This document shows positions 10,592-25,057 of a stretch of DNA of 64,000 bases, piece by piece (positions within the stretch are counted from its first letter, which is position 1; the number at the start of each line of letters is the position of its first letter). The DNA is from Monosporascus cannonballus. Taxonomy: Eukaryota; Ascomycota; Sordariomycetes; Xylariales. The notes under the pieces were generated by a model. It was not told the origin of the DNA, made no database searches, and worked only from the letters and a program-made list of their open reading frames with translations. Position numbers and translations under genes: made by a program. The stretch is taken from positions 181,311-245,310 of the forward strand of contig QJNS01000117.1 in NCBI GenBank assembly GCA_004154925.1, in the 5' to 3' direction.

Positions 10592-11035
10592 TGTTATGAC
10601 CTAACGGTCTTGGCCCTTCACGAACGGTCGGGCCTCCAGGGAAAACCAGCCCCGACCTACGCCAAGAAGTTACGTAACCGGCTCAATGGGCTTAAACGCT
10701 ACCATTGGCTTAAGAACGTTAAGCCAGTTAAGCTAGGGAGAGCTTAAAGGGGCTTAAGGGAACGTAATTAACTAAATACCTTTAAGCCAGTCCAAGACAT
10801 CTTAAGCCGGAATAAGATATATACGCTTATTATTTCCGTAGTTTAGATAGCTTTAGCTTATAATACTTATTAATATTAATCGTTTACAATATAATAATTC
10901 GTTACCTAAAGCACCTTTGGTGTTACGAGATGGAAGACGATTACTGTATTTATTGCTTAGTTTCTTACGATATTTCTGTTAACATAAACCCGTACAACCA
11001 AGGTTTAATAATTGGTTAAACCTTTAGCCGTTATA
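10592..11035 (+). repeat. 5' LTR (444 bp)
   Basis: Begins TGTTATGACC and ends CCGTTATA; same length as the 3' LTR. It holds GC-rich blocks near the start and the family-specific run around 10805-10860 (ATATATACGCTTATTATTTC). Confidence 0.85.
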
Positions 11036-11090
11036 CGTTATAAGCTTTGTTTAATAATACTATTAAACTTTGAGCAATATCGCCGACACT

Positions 11091-12500
11091 ATGTTTACCA
11101 GCAAGCAGCCCGAACAGCCCACTTACCAGGTCCCTAATGATCCGGATATTGGAATAGAATCCGAAAAGGAACGGCCTTGTTTTTTTCGCGAAGAAATTCT
11201 TCGACGCCTAGATGCCATAAATAAACGCATTTTTTTAACTTAAGAAAGATAATAATCACCTTATGACGTTTTTTTAAACAGCCTATAAGAAATTTAAAGA
11301 AAAAGGGAAAGCTTTCGAAATCGGAAAGCCCTTTCGAGCGAACCAGGTTATCCAGCTAAATTTTACTAAGGAATTAAGGGAGGTCCTTAAGCCTTTTAAG
11401 CCAGAACTTTTCGACGGAACTTCGATTAAATTATAATTATTCTTAATTTAATCCCAATATATTATGAGTATTTTCTTATTCGATTTGATACGTTGATTAT
11501 ACGAATTAAATTTGTAATCAGACGATTTGCCGGAAATACAATTATTCGGTTCGAGCCCGTTATAAGAGAATACGTTATTTTGTTAGTCGAAAAACGAAAC
11601 CCGGAAATAACGCGAATTTATAACAATTACGAATAATTTAAATAAATATTAACGAAGGTTTTCGGAGTAATAAACGAAAAAATAAAACCCGAAATATAGA
11701 TTTAATAATTACGATAAAAAAGATTAATATCTAATTATGGCAATACGTTCGTTTAATTACTCTTGAAGCTAAATTAAAGAAAAAAAATTTAATAATTAAG
11801 TTTTTCGACAGCCTAACAAAATATAAGAAAAGTTTTTAAATTTAATCGGCCTATTTATTTATCGGATTATATCGTTATAGTAATTATGATTAACGATCGA
11901 TAATACGCCTGGCGTATTAAGAGTACTAAAAGAAAGAATAATAATAAATCCTGATATACGATTAATACCAGCGTTCTTTAACATAACAATACTTTTTACG
12001 GTACGGAATTAGAACTTATAGAATTAGGAGTTACTTATAAAAAGGACTGGAGTTAGATTAAATGCTTTAATTGTAACAAAATGGGGTATAAGATAGCATG
12101 GTATAAGGTATTTAAGAATTCCCGTTAAGATAATTGGAAATTAATAGCTAAGGGATAATTCAGAAAAAATTAGAAAAACGAAGACAAATTTATTAATATG
12201 ATCTAGCTTAAATATATACCAAGCCCTTCATAGCGAGAAATATAATAAAGATTATTACGATAAGAAATTTGACAAAAAAATGCGAAAAGCAAGGGAGTTA
12301 GCTTAATAAATATCGCAAACATAACAAAAAGCATTATAAGGATAATTACGCGAATATTAGGACTGAACAGAAAAGGTTTGTCCCGGAACTCCTGATCGAT
12401 ACGGCAAAATACATGCTATATACTGTCGACGACGAAAATATCCCGATTACGAAAAATGAAAATAACATATTTACGGACGAATTACTTGCATGTATTATGA
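11091..12500 (+). pseudogene. gag relic
   Basis: A frame opens at ATG 11091 (MFTSKQPEQP) and is clean for 50 codons to a TAA at 11241. It continues beyond in degraded form through a helical capsid-like region. Around 12061-12110 a degenerate zinc knuckle is visible: CFNC, followed four residues later by Tyr where the motif has His, and by an aromatic residue where the last Cys is expected. The homologous region of the element at 40272 starts near 40715. Confidence 0.65.
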
Positions 12501-13099
12501 AGGTTCGATTTTCCAAACCATACCGGAAATAACAAAAATGATAAATAATGGTATCGATATTTTCGATTAATAGCCCTAGGAAACGTTTAATAATTGGCCG
12601 AAATAAAAAACTGGCCCAAAAAAAGCAATATTGGTAAAAAAACCGCTTTTATTATTTTTAATGGTATAATTATTAAACGGAAAAGGAGTTAATTTAGTAT
12701 ACAGTAAAAAAAATATTGCCAGAAAACCATGATAAATGTCCATTTTTAATTAGTATTTACTACAGATTTTTACAAAAAGAAACTATTAAAGAAAATATGC
12801 GTTAGTTTATGAGAAATATTTGGAACAATAATTAGAATAACGTATAATAGGATATAATTATAAATTTAAGAAAACAATGTATTTAATAAAGAAAAGAATT
12901 ATAACAAAATTAAAAATATTTAATACGATTCGAAGGAATAGTACGTCGGCAATAACGACAAATATAGTAACTTAACGCGTTAAATACAGAAATATAGATA
13001 AGGTTTAATAAATTTGAAAAGGAATTAAATGAAAAAGATTACCTATAAGAAAGCCGTAAGATAACGAAACGTAAAAAAGTTAAAAAAAACTGTTAAAAA

Positions 13100-16000
13100 A
13101 GGTTTTAAATGCGACGATTAAAGCCGTTAATAATCTTATTACTTTGGATATACAAATCGGAACGTATTGGTATACCGTAATAATGGATTACGGAACTCTA
13201 AGTAGGAATTATATTGTACCAGATATAATTAATAAGTTCAAATTGTTATAGAAATACAAATTAAAACCTTATATAGCAACGAATATCGAAAATTAGGAAT
13301 TCGCTTACGATAACCAAAAAATTATACGCGAAATTAATTATTTCGAAAATTTTATTTAAAGACGATACCAGATAGTTCATTTCGACATTATTTTATTTAT
13401 GAATTACGATTTAATTTTAGGATTATTATAAATACGTTAGTACGGAATTTTAATTAATGAAAGAATTGGCCAGGTAAGGTTCGTCTTATATTTCATTAGC
13501 ATATAAAGAAAGAAACAATTAAGATTTTAACGTTCGATCGAAAATAACGACAAATGCAGGCATAAGGATATAGTAAATATTTTACTACCCAAAAGGATAA
13601 AACACACAAAAAAAAGCATTAACGAAAAATACAACGTATTGTTGTTATTATTAGAGCAAAACTAAAATAATTAAATAACGACCTAAAATAATAGCCCTAA
13701 GAATTAAAAGATTTAATTAATATGCAACTATAATATTATAGTTACAAATAACATTTCAAAAAGGAACTTAATACGAAATTACCAGAACATAGTAAATAAG
13801 ATTATGAGATAATCTTTAAAAAAGATTTTCAACGAAGTTTTACCTTGTCTATAACCTTAGCGGAAACGAATTACGTATTTTTAAAAAATATCTGGAAAAT
13901 CGGTTATAGAAAAAAATAAATTCGACCTTCGAAGTTACCAGCAGAATATCTTATATTCTTCGTACCCCCCCAAAAAAGGAAAATTTGGACTTATAATTAA
14001 CTCTCGATAATCAAACGATATTACGGTTAAAAATAGAATACTATTATTCCTAATCATAAAAACAAAAAATTAACTTTACGAAACCAAATAATTTGTAGCA
14101 TTTCATCTTAAAGATAAATATAACCTTATTAAGATTAAAAAAGGATATAAATAAAAAATAACCTTTAGGACGAAATACGAATTATTTAAGTATTTGGCTA
14201 CGTTAATAGGATTTATAAACGTATTAATAACTTTTTAACAAATAATTAACCATATATCACGAAAATCCCTCGATATTTTTGTCGTATGCTATCTTAACGA
14301 CATTCTTATTTTCTTAAAAACTGAAAAAACATATATAGATTACGTTTATGAAGTGTATTAAGCTTTATAGAACGTAAGGTTATTTGATAACGCAGAAAAG
14401 AATTAATTCCATATATAGAAAATAAAATATCTAGAACATATTATTATCATAAAATATATCAAGATGGACTTAAAGAAAATCATTACAGTTATAAAATGAT
14501 AAACGTTAACGACGGTTAAAAAGGTACAGACATTCCTTGGATTCGCTAATTACTACAGGAAGTTTATTCAAAACTTTAGCAAAATAACTATATCCCTAAC
14601 GAATTTTACGAAAAAAAAAAGTTCAAATAGACGTCCGAAGCGGAAAAGATATTTCAAAACATCAAGAATATAATTACCAGCAAGCCAGTATTAATTATAT
14701 ATGATTGAAACCGCCCTATTAAGCTAAAAACCGATATTTTGGATTATATATTAGGTATAATAATTAAATAACAAGATAATGAAAGCAAATCACATCTTAT
14801 TGCGTTTTTTTATATAAATTAAAAGGAACCGAATTTAATTACGTTATTCTAAATAAGGAATTTCTGGCTATTATTACGATATTTCGAGAATTTAAGCATT
14901 TTCTTAAGGAAAGCCTATACCAGGTCAAAGTTTATACAGATTATTAAAATCTTACCTGATTTATTATAACCAGGGAATTTAGAAAATAATAGCTTCGTTA
15001 CGCGGAAAGATTCACGAATTTCGATTTCTTTATTATCTACAAAAAAGGATCAGAAAATCGTGAAGTAAATACTTTAAGCAAACGATTAAACCTCGAAAAA
15101 AAATTAATTAAGGTTAATTATATAATTTTTCGTACCATTATAAAAGGATAATTACGCCCGCGATAAATTACGACAATTAGGGCAGTACCCTTTGATATAT
15201 ATTAAAAAAATCCAGCAATACAATAATAATCTCTCAAAAAAACCAAAAACGGACAAAATGCAAATTTTAGAAAAATACCAAAAGGATTTGATATGAAACA
15301 TATACGAATATCAGCTACATAGATATTCAGGGATCCACAAAACCCTAAAACAGCTTTAACGCATATATTCCTTTCCTAAAATAAAATAAATAATATAGAA
15401 AATCATACAGCAATACGATATTTGCGCCAAAATAAAGGTTTTACGGCATAAGCTATACGGAAAATTTTAAGTATTATTAATTATAAAATAAGCACAATAT
15501 TTAGTTATATTTAACTCTGTCATCAAAGTTTCTATATTAGAAAAACCAATTACGGAAATATATTATAATAATATTTTCGAAATTGTTAAACATTTACGAA
15601 ATTTCCTTATTTCTTACCATATTATAAAGATATAAACGCCGAATAACTAATATATATTTTTTTCAAATAAATTTTTATCGTATACGGATTACTAATAAAA
15701 GTTATTTTAAATAAAAAATTGAATAGTTAAATTTAAATTTTAGCAAGGCCTTATAGTACAAATCGGCCTAAATTACAAATTAATTAACGTATTTAAACCT
15801 TAAACGGATAAACAAACGGAATAAAGAAACCAAATTTTAAAAATAAATTTATGATATTATATTAATTACAAACAAAATAATTAGGTTAAAAAGTTGCCAG
15901 CAGCATAAATAACTTATAACACCAGTTATTTTAAAAGTATTAATATAATATTTCCAAACGTAAATTTTGGTTTTATTTCAAATATTTATAACAAAAATAC

Positions 16001-16520
16001 GTAATAACGGTTTAATTAATGCCAAAGTATTTCTTATATCAGAATAATTACAATAATTATACTAAGAATTAAGATTAAATTAGAATTTGTACGTATTTAA
16101 ATAAGAAAATATTATAACCAAAAAAGGTTGAAAAATGAACTTTCAAAAAAGGGAAAATAATTTTCTTTATTACGAAAAATATTTAAACAAAATAACCTAG
16201 CAAAAAATTCGATTTTAGGTATATCGGTTTATATAAAATTGCTAAGAAAACCTTAGAAAATAAATACTAATTGGAACTTTTACCAAACGTGAAATTTTAT
16301 CTAATTTTTTACCTTTTTTTTATTCAAATTCATAGCAGATATAATTAAAGTGCATACGGTATAAAACGATATAAAAGTAAAGGACAAATAGGTATATAAG
16401 GTGGAAAAGATTTTCGATATACGGAAATAAAACGAATTTACATAGTACCTAATTAAGTAAAAAAAGCACCCGGATTCCGAAAATATTTGGGAACCCGTTA
16501 AGAATTTTATTGGCGCCTAG
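13100..16520 (+). pseudogene. pol relic: PR-RT-RH-IN-chromodomain
   Basis: Degraded polyprotein in order. A protease-like stretch (about 13130-13460) comes first. The reverse transcriptase (about 13850-14560) has an active-site tetrad read as YLND (14290-14301), one Asp changed to Asn as RIP would do. The RNase H end (about 15005-15090) reads NFDFFIIYKKG. Integrase follows, with the zinc-binding HHCC region at about 15300-15450 and a C-terminal part near 15780-15930. The chromodomain spans about 16393-16520 and contains HPDSENIWEPVKNF (16467-16508), which is close to the chromodomain consensus and presumably directed integration to H3K9-methylated chromatin. Confidence 0.8.
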
Positions 16521-16824
16521 CGCCTGTTAAAAAACTTTTACTAATAACGACGGGCGCGTCCTAGTTAACAGTCAACCAATTAATAATCGGGATATTAGGC
16601 CAGTCGGCCGCGGCCTGCGTTACCGTAGCAGCTGTAACGATAACCTCTAATTACTTTTGCTCCTTTTCGAGGCGCTTAAACTTTTCTATAATGTTTATAC
16701 CCTAAATACCTTAACGAAGCATTTTAATATTACGGTTACGAAAAAGTTTTTTTGTTTTTGCAAACGGCTTAAACGACCAAATAATTTATTTAAACGTTAT
16801 TACGCTTTTAATAATTTCTTTTTA

Positions 16825-17097
16825 TTAATACGTTTTTTTAGGTTTAAGCAGTTTTTTTGTAACGAATTTATTATATTGAAATTCGAAAGGATTAAAAGAG
16901 TTGTAAGAGCTACCGTACTTAATATAACGTATATATTGTCCCGAAATATAATAAGTTTTACAAATTTTGTCCTCGGATTTATAACGCGAACAAGAAAAGT
17001 TCGATAACATGGTAAAATTAAGGCGAGTAATACGTTTTGAAAAAACTAAAACGTTAATACGTTTGCAAAAACGACATTTTTCGATATAATCCGACAT
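16825..17097 (-). pseudogene. Antisense frame between pol and 3' LTR, copy 1
   Basis: Open minus-strand frame of about 90 codons from Met 17097, ending at 16825; a Met farther upstream at 17130 is possible. It starts MSDYIEKCRFCKR, with a CxxC pair and a second CxxY about 24 residues on, so it could be a decayed zinc-binding fold. Frames at the same place and orientation occur at 52176 and at 37723. No known family is recognised. A plus-strand frame of 116 codons (16657-17007) overlaps it, so which strand coded is not settled. Confidence 0.35.
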
Positions 17098-17189
17098 AAT
17101 AAGTAGGAAAAAAGGAAAATTATTTACCAAAAACTAACGAACGAATAATTTGATCTTTAGGGATAAAGATCCTGGAAAGGGGGGAATCG

Positions 17190-17633
17190 TATTATAACTT
17201 AACGATTTTGGCCTTTTACGAACGGTCGGTCCCCCAGGGAAAACCAGCCCCGATTTATGTTAAAAAGTTACGTAACCGGCTTAATAGATTTAAACGTTAT
17301 TATTAGCTTAAGGACGTTAAGCTAGTTAAGCTACAAAAAACGTAAAAAGGCTTAAGGGAACTTAATTACCTAAATACCTTTAAGCCAGTCCAAAATACTT
17401 TAAGCCGGAATAAAATATATACGCTTATTATTTCTATAGTTTAAATAATTTCGACTTACAATCCTTATTAATACCAATCGTTTGCAATATAACAATTCGT
17501 TACCCAAGGCACCCTTGGTATTACGAAACGTAACACGATTACTGTATTTATTGCTCAGTTTCCCACGATACTCTTGCCAATATAGACTCGTACGACTAAG
17601 GTTTAATAGTAGGTTAAAACCCTAACCGTCACA
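17190..17633 (+). repeat. 3' LTR (444 bp)
   Basis: Starts TATTATAACTT (G to A at the second base) directly after the purine tract and ends ACCGTCACA. Equal in length to the 5' LTR at 10592. Confidence 0.85.
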
Positions 17634-17638
17634 ACCGA

Positions 17639-20600
17639 ATCGAATGCTATAATTTTGTCGAAAGTTAACAAATATAGGCTAATAATGCGATAAATGCCTA
17701 TTTTTTACGGGATTTAATTTATAAAAAAGAACCAAATTCGAAAACGTAATTGAAATTCCCATTTAATTAGTGAATCGATTATTTATTGGTTGGTTTTTTA
17801 TTACTAACGATATTTACGTAATATAATTATTAATATTATAACTTAATATTATAACGAAACTGAAAATAATATTAAATGTAAACTTAAAATTAAAAAAAGA
17901 AATGTTGGAATTTAACCCGACAAAAATTAATATTTCTGTAATATGGATATAACGAATTAATCATAATATTTACGCGGACGATAAATTTAAAAAAGTATAG
18001 CCGATAAATTTATAAACTGTTATATTAAAGCTAATACACTTTATAACGAAAAAATAAATAAACCCGTTATAAGCCCTTATATATTTTTGATTAAAACCAT
18101 GTTCTTTAATTAAACCAACTAAATTATTTAAAAAGCCATAAAAATAAGTTAAACATTAGACATAAAATATTACAGCAATTTGAAAATAAAAGATTAGTAT
18201 ATACGCTACATAAAGCTTTCTAGAAAGAAATATATAATAATATTTAAAAAGGACGATTTAAATTGATATTATATAAAAACTTATCTAAAAAATAGTTCTT
18301 ATTAATAATATACTATATATTAAACCGGTACTCTCTGGACACTCCGATTAAAAGATTAAGCAATTTCAAAAAGTTATATAAATAATTAAAAGTAAAAAGA
18401 TATTTTAGAAAGACCTAATATACTATTAGCGGTGTTATTTCCTAGATTTACTTTAATATCTCGAAAAGATCGATTAATCGAAAAAGACTAAGGCGTTATT
18501 TCATTAAATCGGCAATAAGCTTATTCTAATAAAAAAGCGTTTTTTAAAAAGTTATTATTTTGAAAAGAAACAAATTAAATAAAATTAACAAAAATATAAA
18601 CGAATTAAAAGAATTAGCATGTTTTTTTACGAAGTTAAAATTACTTCTTATAAAATATAACAGATTAAAAATATTACGGTATTAAATAATATAAAAAACA
18701 AAGTATTCGATATATTACGAATATGTATCGAAAAAGGAATATTTAAATAATTGTATATTACGTACCGAAATACTTAGCATCTTACGGAAGAAAAAATGAC
18801 GGTTTACGACTAATTAATTTTACGACGAAATTAAACGCCGTTACTTTCCAAAATGTATTTATACGAAAAGATTACGATAAACATTTTGTAAATTTCGCTA
18901 TATATTTTTTAATTTTCTTTTCAGATTGGTCCTAGGTATAATTAAGTTATTTTAACTTTTGCTAATAACAATATAATAACGTTCGTAATACGGTCAAAAC
19001 TGTCCCAATGTATTATTATGCTTATAAACTTTATTAATTTTATAGCTTATTTTTATCACATAATCGAAAAGATCTTTTGTGATTTCATGCTGGAAATTAC
19101 GCGGTTATTTATAAATAACGTTATTATTAAGGGATTAAGAACGTATTACGATATTACTAGGATTTTTTTCGATATTTAATAGTTGGTTTTTAAATATATT
19201 ATTAATTTAAATAAAACCGTCTTTAATTACAAATTTACTAGAATTAAAATTAATAATAACAGTCCGCATAATATTATAAATTTCCGGTTATAATCGGATT
19301 TCTTTGTGATGCGAGTAATCGTCGACTTAATACGGCCAAAAAATAAAAATTTTAGAAATTCGTTTATAAAAAAACTTATCGAAAACTAAAGTCTTTTAAG
19401 AATTATCGTTTATTATTAGATATTGATCGTATATTATATTATTAAACTAAACCCATGTATTTATTTATTTCGCAGAAACGAATCCTTTATTTAGATCTCT
19501 AAATAAAAATGTAGTATAAAAACGGTTAAGAAAAGAATTTACGATACTTTTAAGCTTAATTATTATTAATTATAATTTCTAAATAAGAGAAATTATTATA
19601 AGAACCGATTTTTATAAATAGAATTTCGGAAATACGTTAAGTTGATGATTAATAATATAAAATATTGTGTACGTTATAAAAACAATATTTAAAATAAAAC
19701 CGAATTTAATATTTTATCAAGTGAGAATATCGAATGATTTTTAAAGTGTTTAGATAGTTTTGGAATCATATTTATAAAATTATATTTATATTAAAGATTA
19801 AAAGAATAATATAAGTTATATAGATTAATAACCTTATACACTTATTATCTAGGATTTCATTGATTCGGTCAATTTCGTAAATTAAGTTTTTTAATTTCGA
19901 AATTAAATATTTTTTTAGCTAAAAACATTTGATTATTAATATATTATCAAAACATTTATTTAAACCTTTTAACGAATTAAGCGTATAATATAAAGGAAAA
20001 ATTAATAACTTTATTAATATTTAATTAGACGTTATTCGGCTGCATTTTGTAACCGACATAATCTAAATAAAAAAAGAAACCTTTTAATTAAATTTGATTT
20101 AAACGATAGTAAAAATATATAAAATCCTTTATGATATTAAAGTTGCTTAATTAATTAAAGGGTACGATAATAAAAAAATACGTAATTTTTAAAACATAAA
20201 TCTTAAAATACTTTGTCCAAAACGATATTTTATAACGTAAAACGGAAAAGTAATATAGTACTTGTAAATTTATTAATAGCAAATAGAGAGGGTTACTAGT
20301 AAATAAATACTTTTATGCATATTACATATATAAAAAACAGAATATAACTTAGTAATATATAACTGCTTTATATTATTAGCCTAATATATATAAGTATATA
20401 TGGAAAGTAATTCTTGCTTATATTTTATACCAAAAAGCTATTAATTACCCTTTCGAAAAAGGCTATGGTTTTTTAAGCCTTTTAAATATCGCAGTTATTT
20501 AACTTATTAACGTTTAATTTATGCTATATAATAATATATATAAGGTAATTTGTAAAATTCGATGTACATTATTCGAATATTTTGAAATTCTGATTTTATG

Positions 20601-23600
20601 TATGATTACATTTATAGCGATTAAGAAATTTCGGAACAAATATATTTTTTTATTAATACGATATTCGGATGAAAATTAAACGTAATAAGGGTTTTAAAAA
20701 TTACAAATCTATTATCGAAATTTACAAAATATTTGGAATTAAACGAAAAATTAAAATCACGTACGTTATTTAACGGCAAAAATTAAGTGAAAAGAAAATA
20801 TAATTCAAATTTTAAAAATAATAATAAAACCGACAAACAGTACAAATAAAAAATAAATTAAGCTTTTGGGGAAAATATTATTTGCGAACAATATTATTAA
20901 AAAAGGTTATGGTTATAATGTTGATAAGTTATTCTACGGAAAGAAAGCGCTTATATAGATCAAAATTATAATACCGATATAAAAGATTATAATATAAAAT
21001 TTTAATATATTAAAAAAATTTGACCATATAACGAATAAAGTTATTAAAATATAAAACCGATAAGATTATTAAAGCCATCAAGGTAATTATTACGTAATGC
21101 CATAAACTTGCTTAATTTATTAATTAAAAAAATAAAAATAAAATACAAATTCGAGTTTTAAAAATTAACGGCTTAATATTATTTAAGGATATATCATACC
21201 ACGATAATATATCTAAAGATATAAAATTAAAATATAAATAAATAAATTTATGCTTAATTAATAAGTTTTTTAACTAAGATGATACCGTTTAAACATTATT
21301 GAGTTATTATTATAGGGAAATTTCCTTATTTATAAATTCAGAAACTTTATTAAAAAAACATTTTCAATTCATTAGAAAAAACTATTACCTAATAAATTAG
21401 ATCGGTTATATAATATTACGAACGAAACATTAAACGACAAACATATTAAACCGCCAAAAAATTAATAGGTTAAAATTATAAAACTTATTAAAATAAATAT
21501 TAAAGTTTAAATATCGAATGAACAGTGCAAAGGTTTTATAATAATATATAATAATAATATATACGAAATTAATGATTCAGATAAAAAGAACCATCGTAAT
21601 TATAGGTAAGATATAAATATATAAAATGATATAACCAAAATTGTACTTTTATTATTTTTTTTAAAAAATCGTTAGAATACGAATATATTAATTTACTTGA
21701 CTTTTTTTAAATATTACAAATTTTAATTACATAACGGAAATCGATAAATGTTTTTTTATTAAAGGTTAAAAAAGGTATTTATTAAATTCATAAAACGTTT
21801 TATAATTTAATTTATAAAAATCTAATTTAATTAACAATTCTTTTATAAGATTTACTGAAAAACTGTTAAATTAATCATTTTTAATTGTATAATTATATGT
21901 ATCGATTAATCAGACATAATTATTATAAATGTTTTTTTGCGAAACCAAAAACCGTTATATATCCGAAGAATGAAAATATTCCGTAATTTCTACGGAATTT
22001 AGAAACGTAATAAGAATTTTTATAAAACCTGTAAATATCAAATTAAATATTTCAAAAATCAACTAAATAACTTTCTAACGTATCGAAAGTTCTTAACAAG
22101 ATATATTATGAATTAATCGAAAACAGCGGCGCCGGTAACTTTGACAAAAACGGTTTTATATTGAGCTTGTCTTTTTAACGTAATATTTTTTTAATCGGCG
22201 ATTAAGCGGTAATTATTTTTTAAAATTTAATCCCGGTAATTCGCTATTTTAAAAACCGACCTATAGCAAAACCGAAAATAACTGAAATAAATATTACCTT
22301 AAATACTTATTAATAATTAATATATGTTAGATTACTATAAGAAAAATATTTTATTTCCAAAATATTTAAAAAGTTACTATAAATAATAATAAAATTATTA
22401 TTTTAAATATTGACCTTATATTAGAATATAAAAAAGAAATATCAACGAAAACTAGATTTATTAATGTTAATAAATAAATTAAGAAATCGTTTAATAATTT
22501 TTCAATCAAAAGAAATAATAAAATTAAGAATAAATATTCTTAATATTAACGTTAAATACTGGCGTTATTACTCGGTAATTCAAAAAGAAATATTTGATAG
22601 TGTCTAAAATCAAGAAATTTATTAAATAATCTTAGACAAATTATTATATTTGTTATTAAAAAGAATAAGGGTTTAAAAAATATTAAATTATATATAAACA
22701 AAATTACGAAACAATGGGAATAATCTATTTAGTAATATTACTCAATTAATATTTAAAAGGAAATATAATTTAGATATAAAAGGTTAATAGTATTTGGGAT
22801 TTTGGTTTTTACGAATATCGGATATGTTAATCGAAAGTTTATTTCTTTGTTAAAATTAAAAATTCAAAACCGGTTTACTTTACGAACAAAGAATTTAATA
22901 AATATAAAATATTTCAAAATTTCCAAAACGTAATAATAATATATCGAAAAACGATTAAGGTTTTGGAAATTTTAATTATACTCAATCGAAATATTTGTAA
23001 TAATATCGAAAATATTATTTTTATTTAACAAATAAATTATTTACTGCATTAATTTCTTAAAATCTATATTAATACGAAGGTTTTAACGTTTAAAAATTTG
23101 TAACGATTTAAAAAACCCATAATAAATTCATTAAACATATTGAAATAAAGAAAAGGTATATATAAATATAAGTATTAATACACGTAAATACGTAATAAAT
23201 ATTATTATAAAAAGAATTTTAACACTTAAAACTTAAAAAAGTACAATAAAAACAAAGGTTACTAACAAATAAATTAAAGACGATAATAACGTATAATACG
23301 TCTTTTAATAACATGAAATAAATATTTCTGGAATTTCTTTAACACATGAATATTTCTTTATCAAAATAATTAAGAATAACGAATATATTATTAATAAAGT
23401 ACTTTTTTGTATTATCGCCAATAAATATCTTTTAATACTCATATTAATTATATCCCATATGTATACATTTGTGTCATGATCCTTTATTTACTCTATATCT
23501 AGATTTTATTACGTACGTTATAATATCGACGCCATCGAAAAGATATTTTTAAAAATTAACTTAAATTAGTTTTGAGCTACCTTTCTGGAAAATAGAGCAA

Positions 23601-24795
23601 TTCAAGTTTAATAAAAAAATTAGATTACAAACATTAAAATTTTAAATATATTAGAATTTAAAAACGTGTTAAAAAGATTATACGACAATATTCCATCTTA
23701 TATTCTCATTATTCGTCTTGGTGAAAGAATTAACTTTAATTGATTAATATTTATTACCTTATATCATGAAGGAAAAAGTCGCTGTTATAATTATTTTGAA
23801 ATATTACTATTTTTCGTAAATTCTCCGGATTTACAACATAACATCAGAATTGTATTATTTTTAAAAAAAATAGTATATTTATTACCGACGAAAAGAATTT
23901 CCGATAAAAAATAGCTTTATAATATTCGCCAGCATCTCTTTAAGTAATCGAATTAAAAATATACTAAGATTCTCTCGATACAGATAAAAATAAATTGGTT
24001 TTTAATAATATAATTATATATATTAAGAGAACCTGAATCTTTAAATCATTTCAGAGTAAGATATATAATATTTAGGTAACGTATTTATTTTATGTTATTA
24101 TACGGGAATATAATTCACTATAAAGTAAAAAACCGCTTGTAAATAAGAAAAAATAATTAGTCGAAAATATGGAAAAAGAAATCAAGGCGTACCTTGGTTT
24201 ATATAACAAAAATTAGTACAAAAACGTACCTAAAAGATTTTAGCTTAGCAAACGTCCGTTATCTATTTTTGAAAAGTTTTCGAATTTTTCTTTATTTTTC
24301 AATCAAGATATTCGTATATTTCGTTAAATTCAAAACGGCCTCTAGTTAACTGACAAAACACATTATAACATTAAAATAATATATGTATTTCGTGCGTTAA
24401 TTAGCAATTAACGTACTGAAGTCATGCTAATGGGAACTTACAAAACCCCGTATTAATAAATGAGAAGTATATATTAGGTTATTAAAAAACGACTAGAACC
24501 TTATTTTGTCCCAAAATAGCTAGGTTGAAAAGGGTATAAGGCGTCGATTAACAATTAATAATTGGAATATAAAGTATAAAAGAGAGGAAAAAACCTTTAA
24601 AACGCAAAAACCTAGATAAAAGACGAAGTCGAAATCCTAAATCAAAATTACTATAAAATATATTATAACGAAAGAAAATTAATTAACAGGAACATATATA
24701 TATTATGCTCATTATGGCGTTAATTTGCTATTATTTTTTACGATAAATCGAAAACCTTTTTTATCGTAAAAAAAAAGGTTTAAAATAAGGTAAGA
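17639..24795 (+). mobile_element. Older Gypsy-type element relic hosting 10592-17633
   Basis: RIP-degraded polyprotein in plus orientation. The clearest part is reverse transcriptase at about 18796-19080: NDGLRLINFTTKLNAVTF is easily read, followed by a broken palm region. Next comes an RNase H-side stretch reading IIGFLCDASNRRLNTAKK (about 19295-19350). The sequence left of 10587 and right of 17638 joins once the inserted element is removed. The last 600 bp (24170-24795) match, inverted, 58631-59180 and lead into an LTR at 24796, so the 3' end is probably that LTR. Regions 20400-24170 are too damaged to assign. A 5' LTR is not identified with confidence; 7098-7359 is related but looks like a 3' end. 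Confidence 0.6.
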
Positions 24796-25057
24796 TATTA
24801 CGCTCATAATTAGCCTCGGTAATCAAAAGCCCTAAACCTCATATATATATTAAACAGTTCTTTTTCGCTCTAGATTTAACCTTAAGAAATATAATTATTA
24901 GAACTATTATTTATTATGTTTTTCAAAGCTTCAGTTACTAATATTTAATACTATTTATACATTCGGAGTACGTTTTTATTTCGATAATTTCTTTTTGCAT
25001 TATAATATAACTTGTTTATTCGCACTTATGAGAACCAACTTTCTCTACTCCAATTTA
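24796..25057 (+). repeat. LTR, 262-bp family, copy 2
   Basis: Starts TATTACGCTC and ends CCAATTTA. It aligns with 7098-7359 and with inverted 58365-58630. Just upstream are a strong hairpin (arms about 24734-24747 and 24760-24773) and a purine-rich run, as in the other copies. Confidence 0.6.

Larger units (their letters stand above)
10592..17633 (+). mobile_element. Full-length chromodomain Ty3/Gypsy retrotransposon, RIP-degraded
   Basis: Element of 7042 bp with two 444-bp LTRs (10592-11035 and 17190-17633). Flanks are ACCAA (10587-10591) and ACCGA (17634-17638), a 5-bp duplication with one G/A difference. Internal order: gag with a zinc-knuckle trace, protease, reverse transcriptase, RNase H, integrase, chromodomain, then a region of about 650 bp with an antisense frame, then a polypurine tract (about 17175-17187). 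This is the gene order of fungal chromoviruses. Every frame is broken by RIP-type stops. Confidence 0.88.

Noticed and set aside
7098..25057. One element with LTRs 7098-7359 and 24796-25057
   Set aside because: Both LTRs are preceded by the same 3' internal hairpin and purine tract, so both look like 3' LTRs, and no matching target duplication was found.
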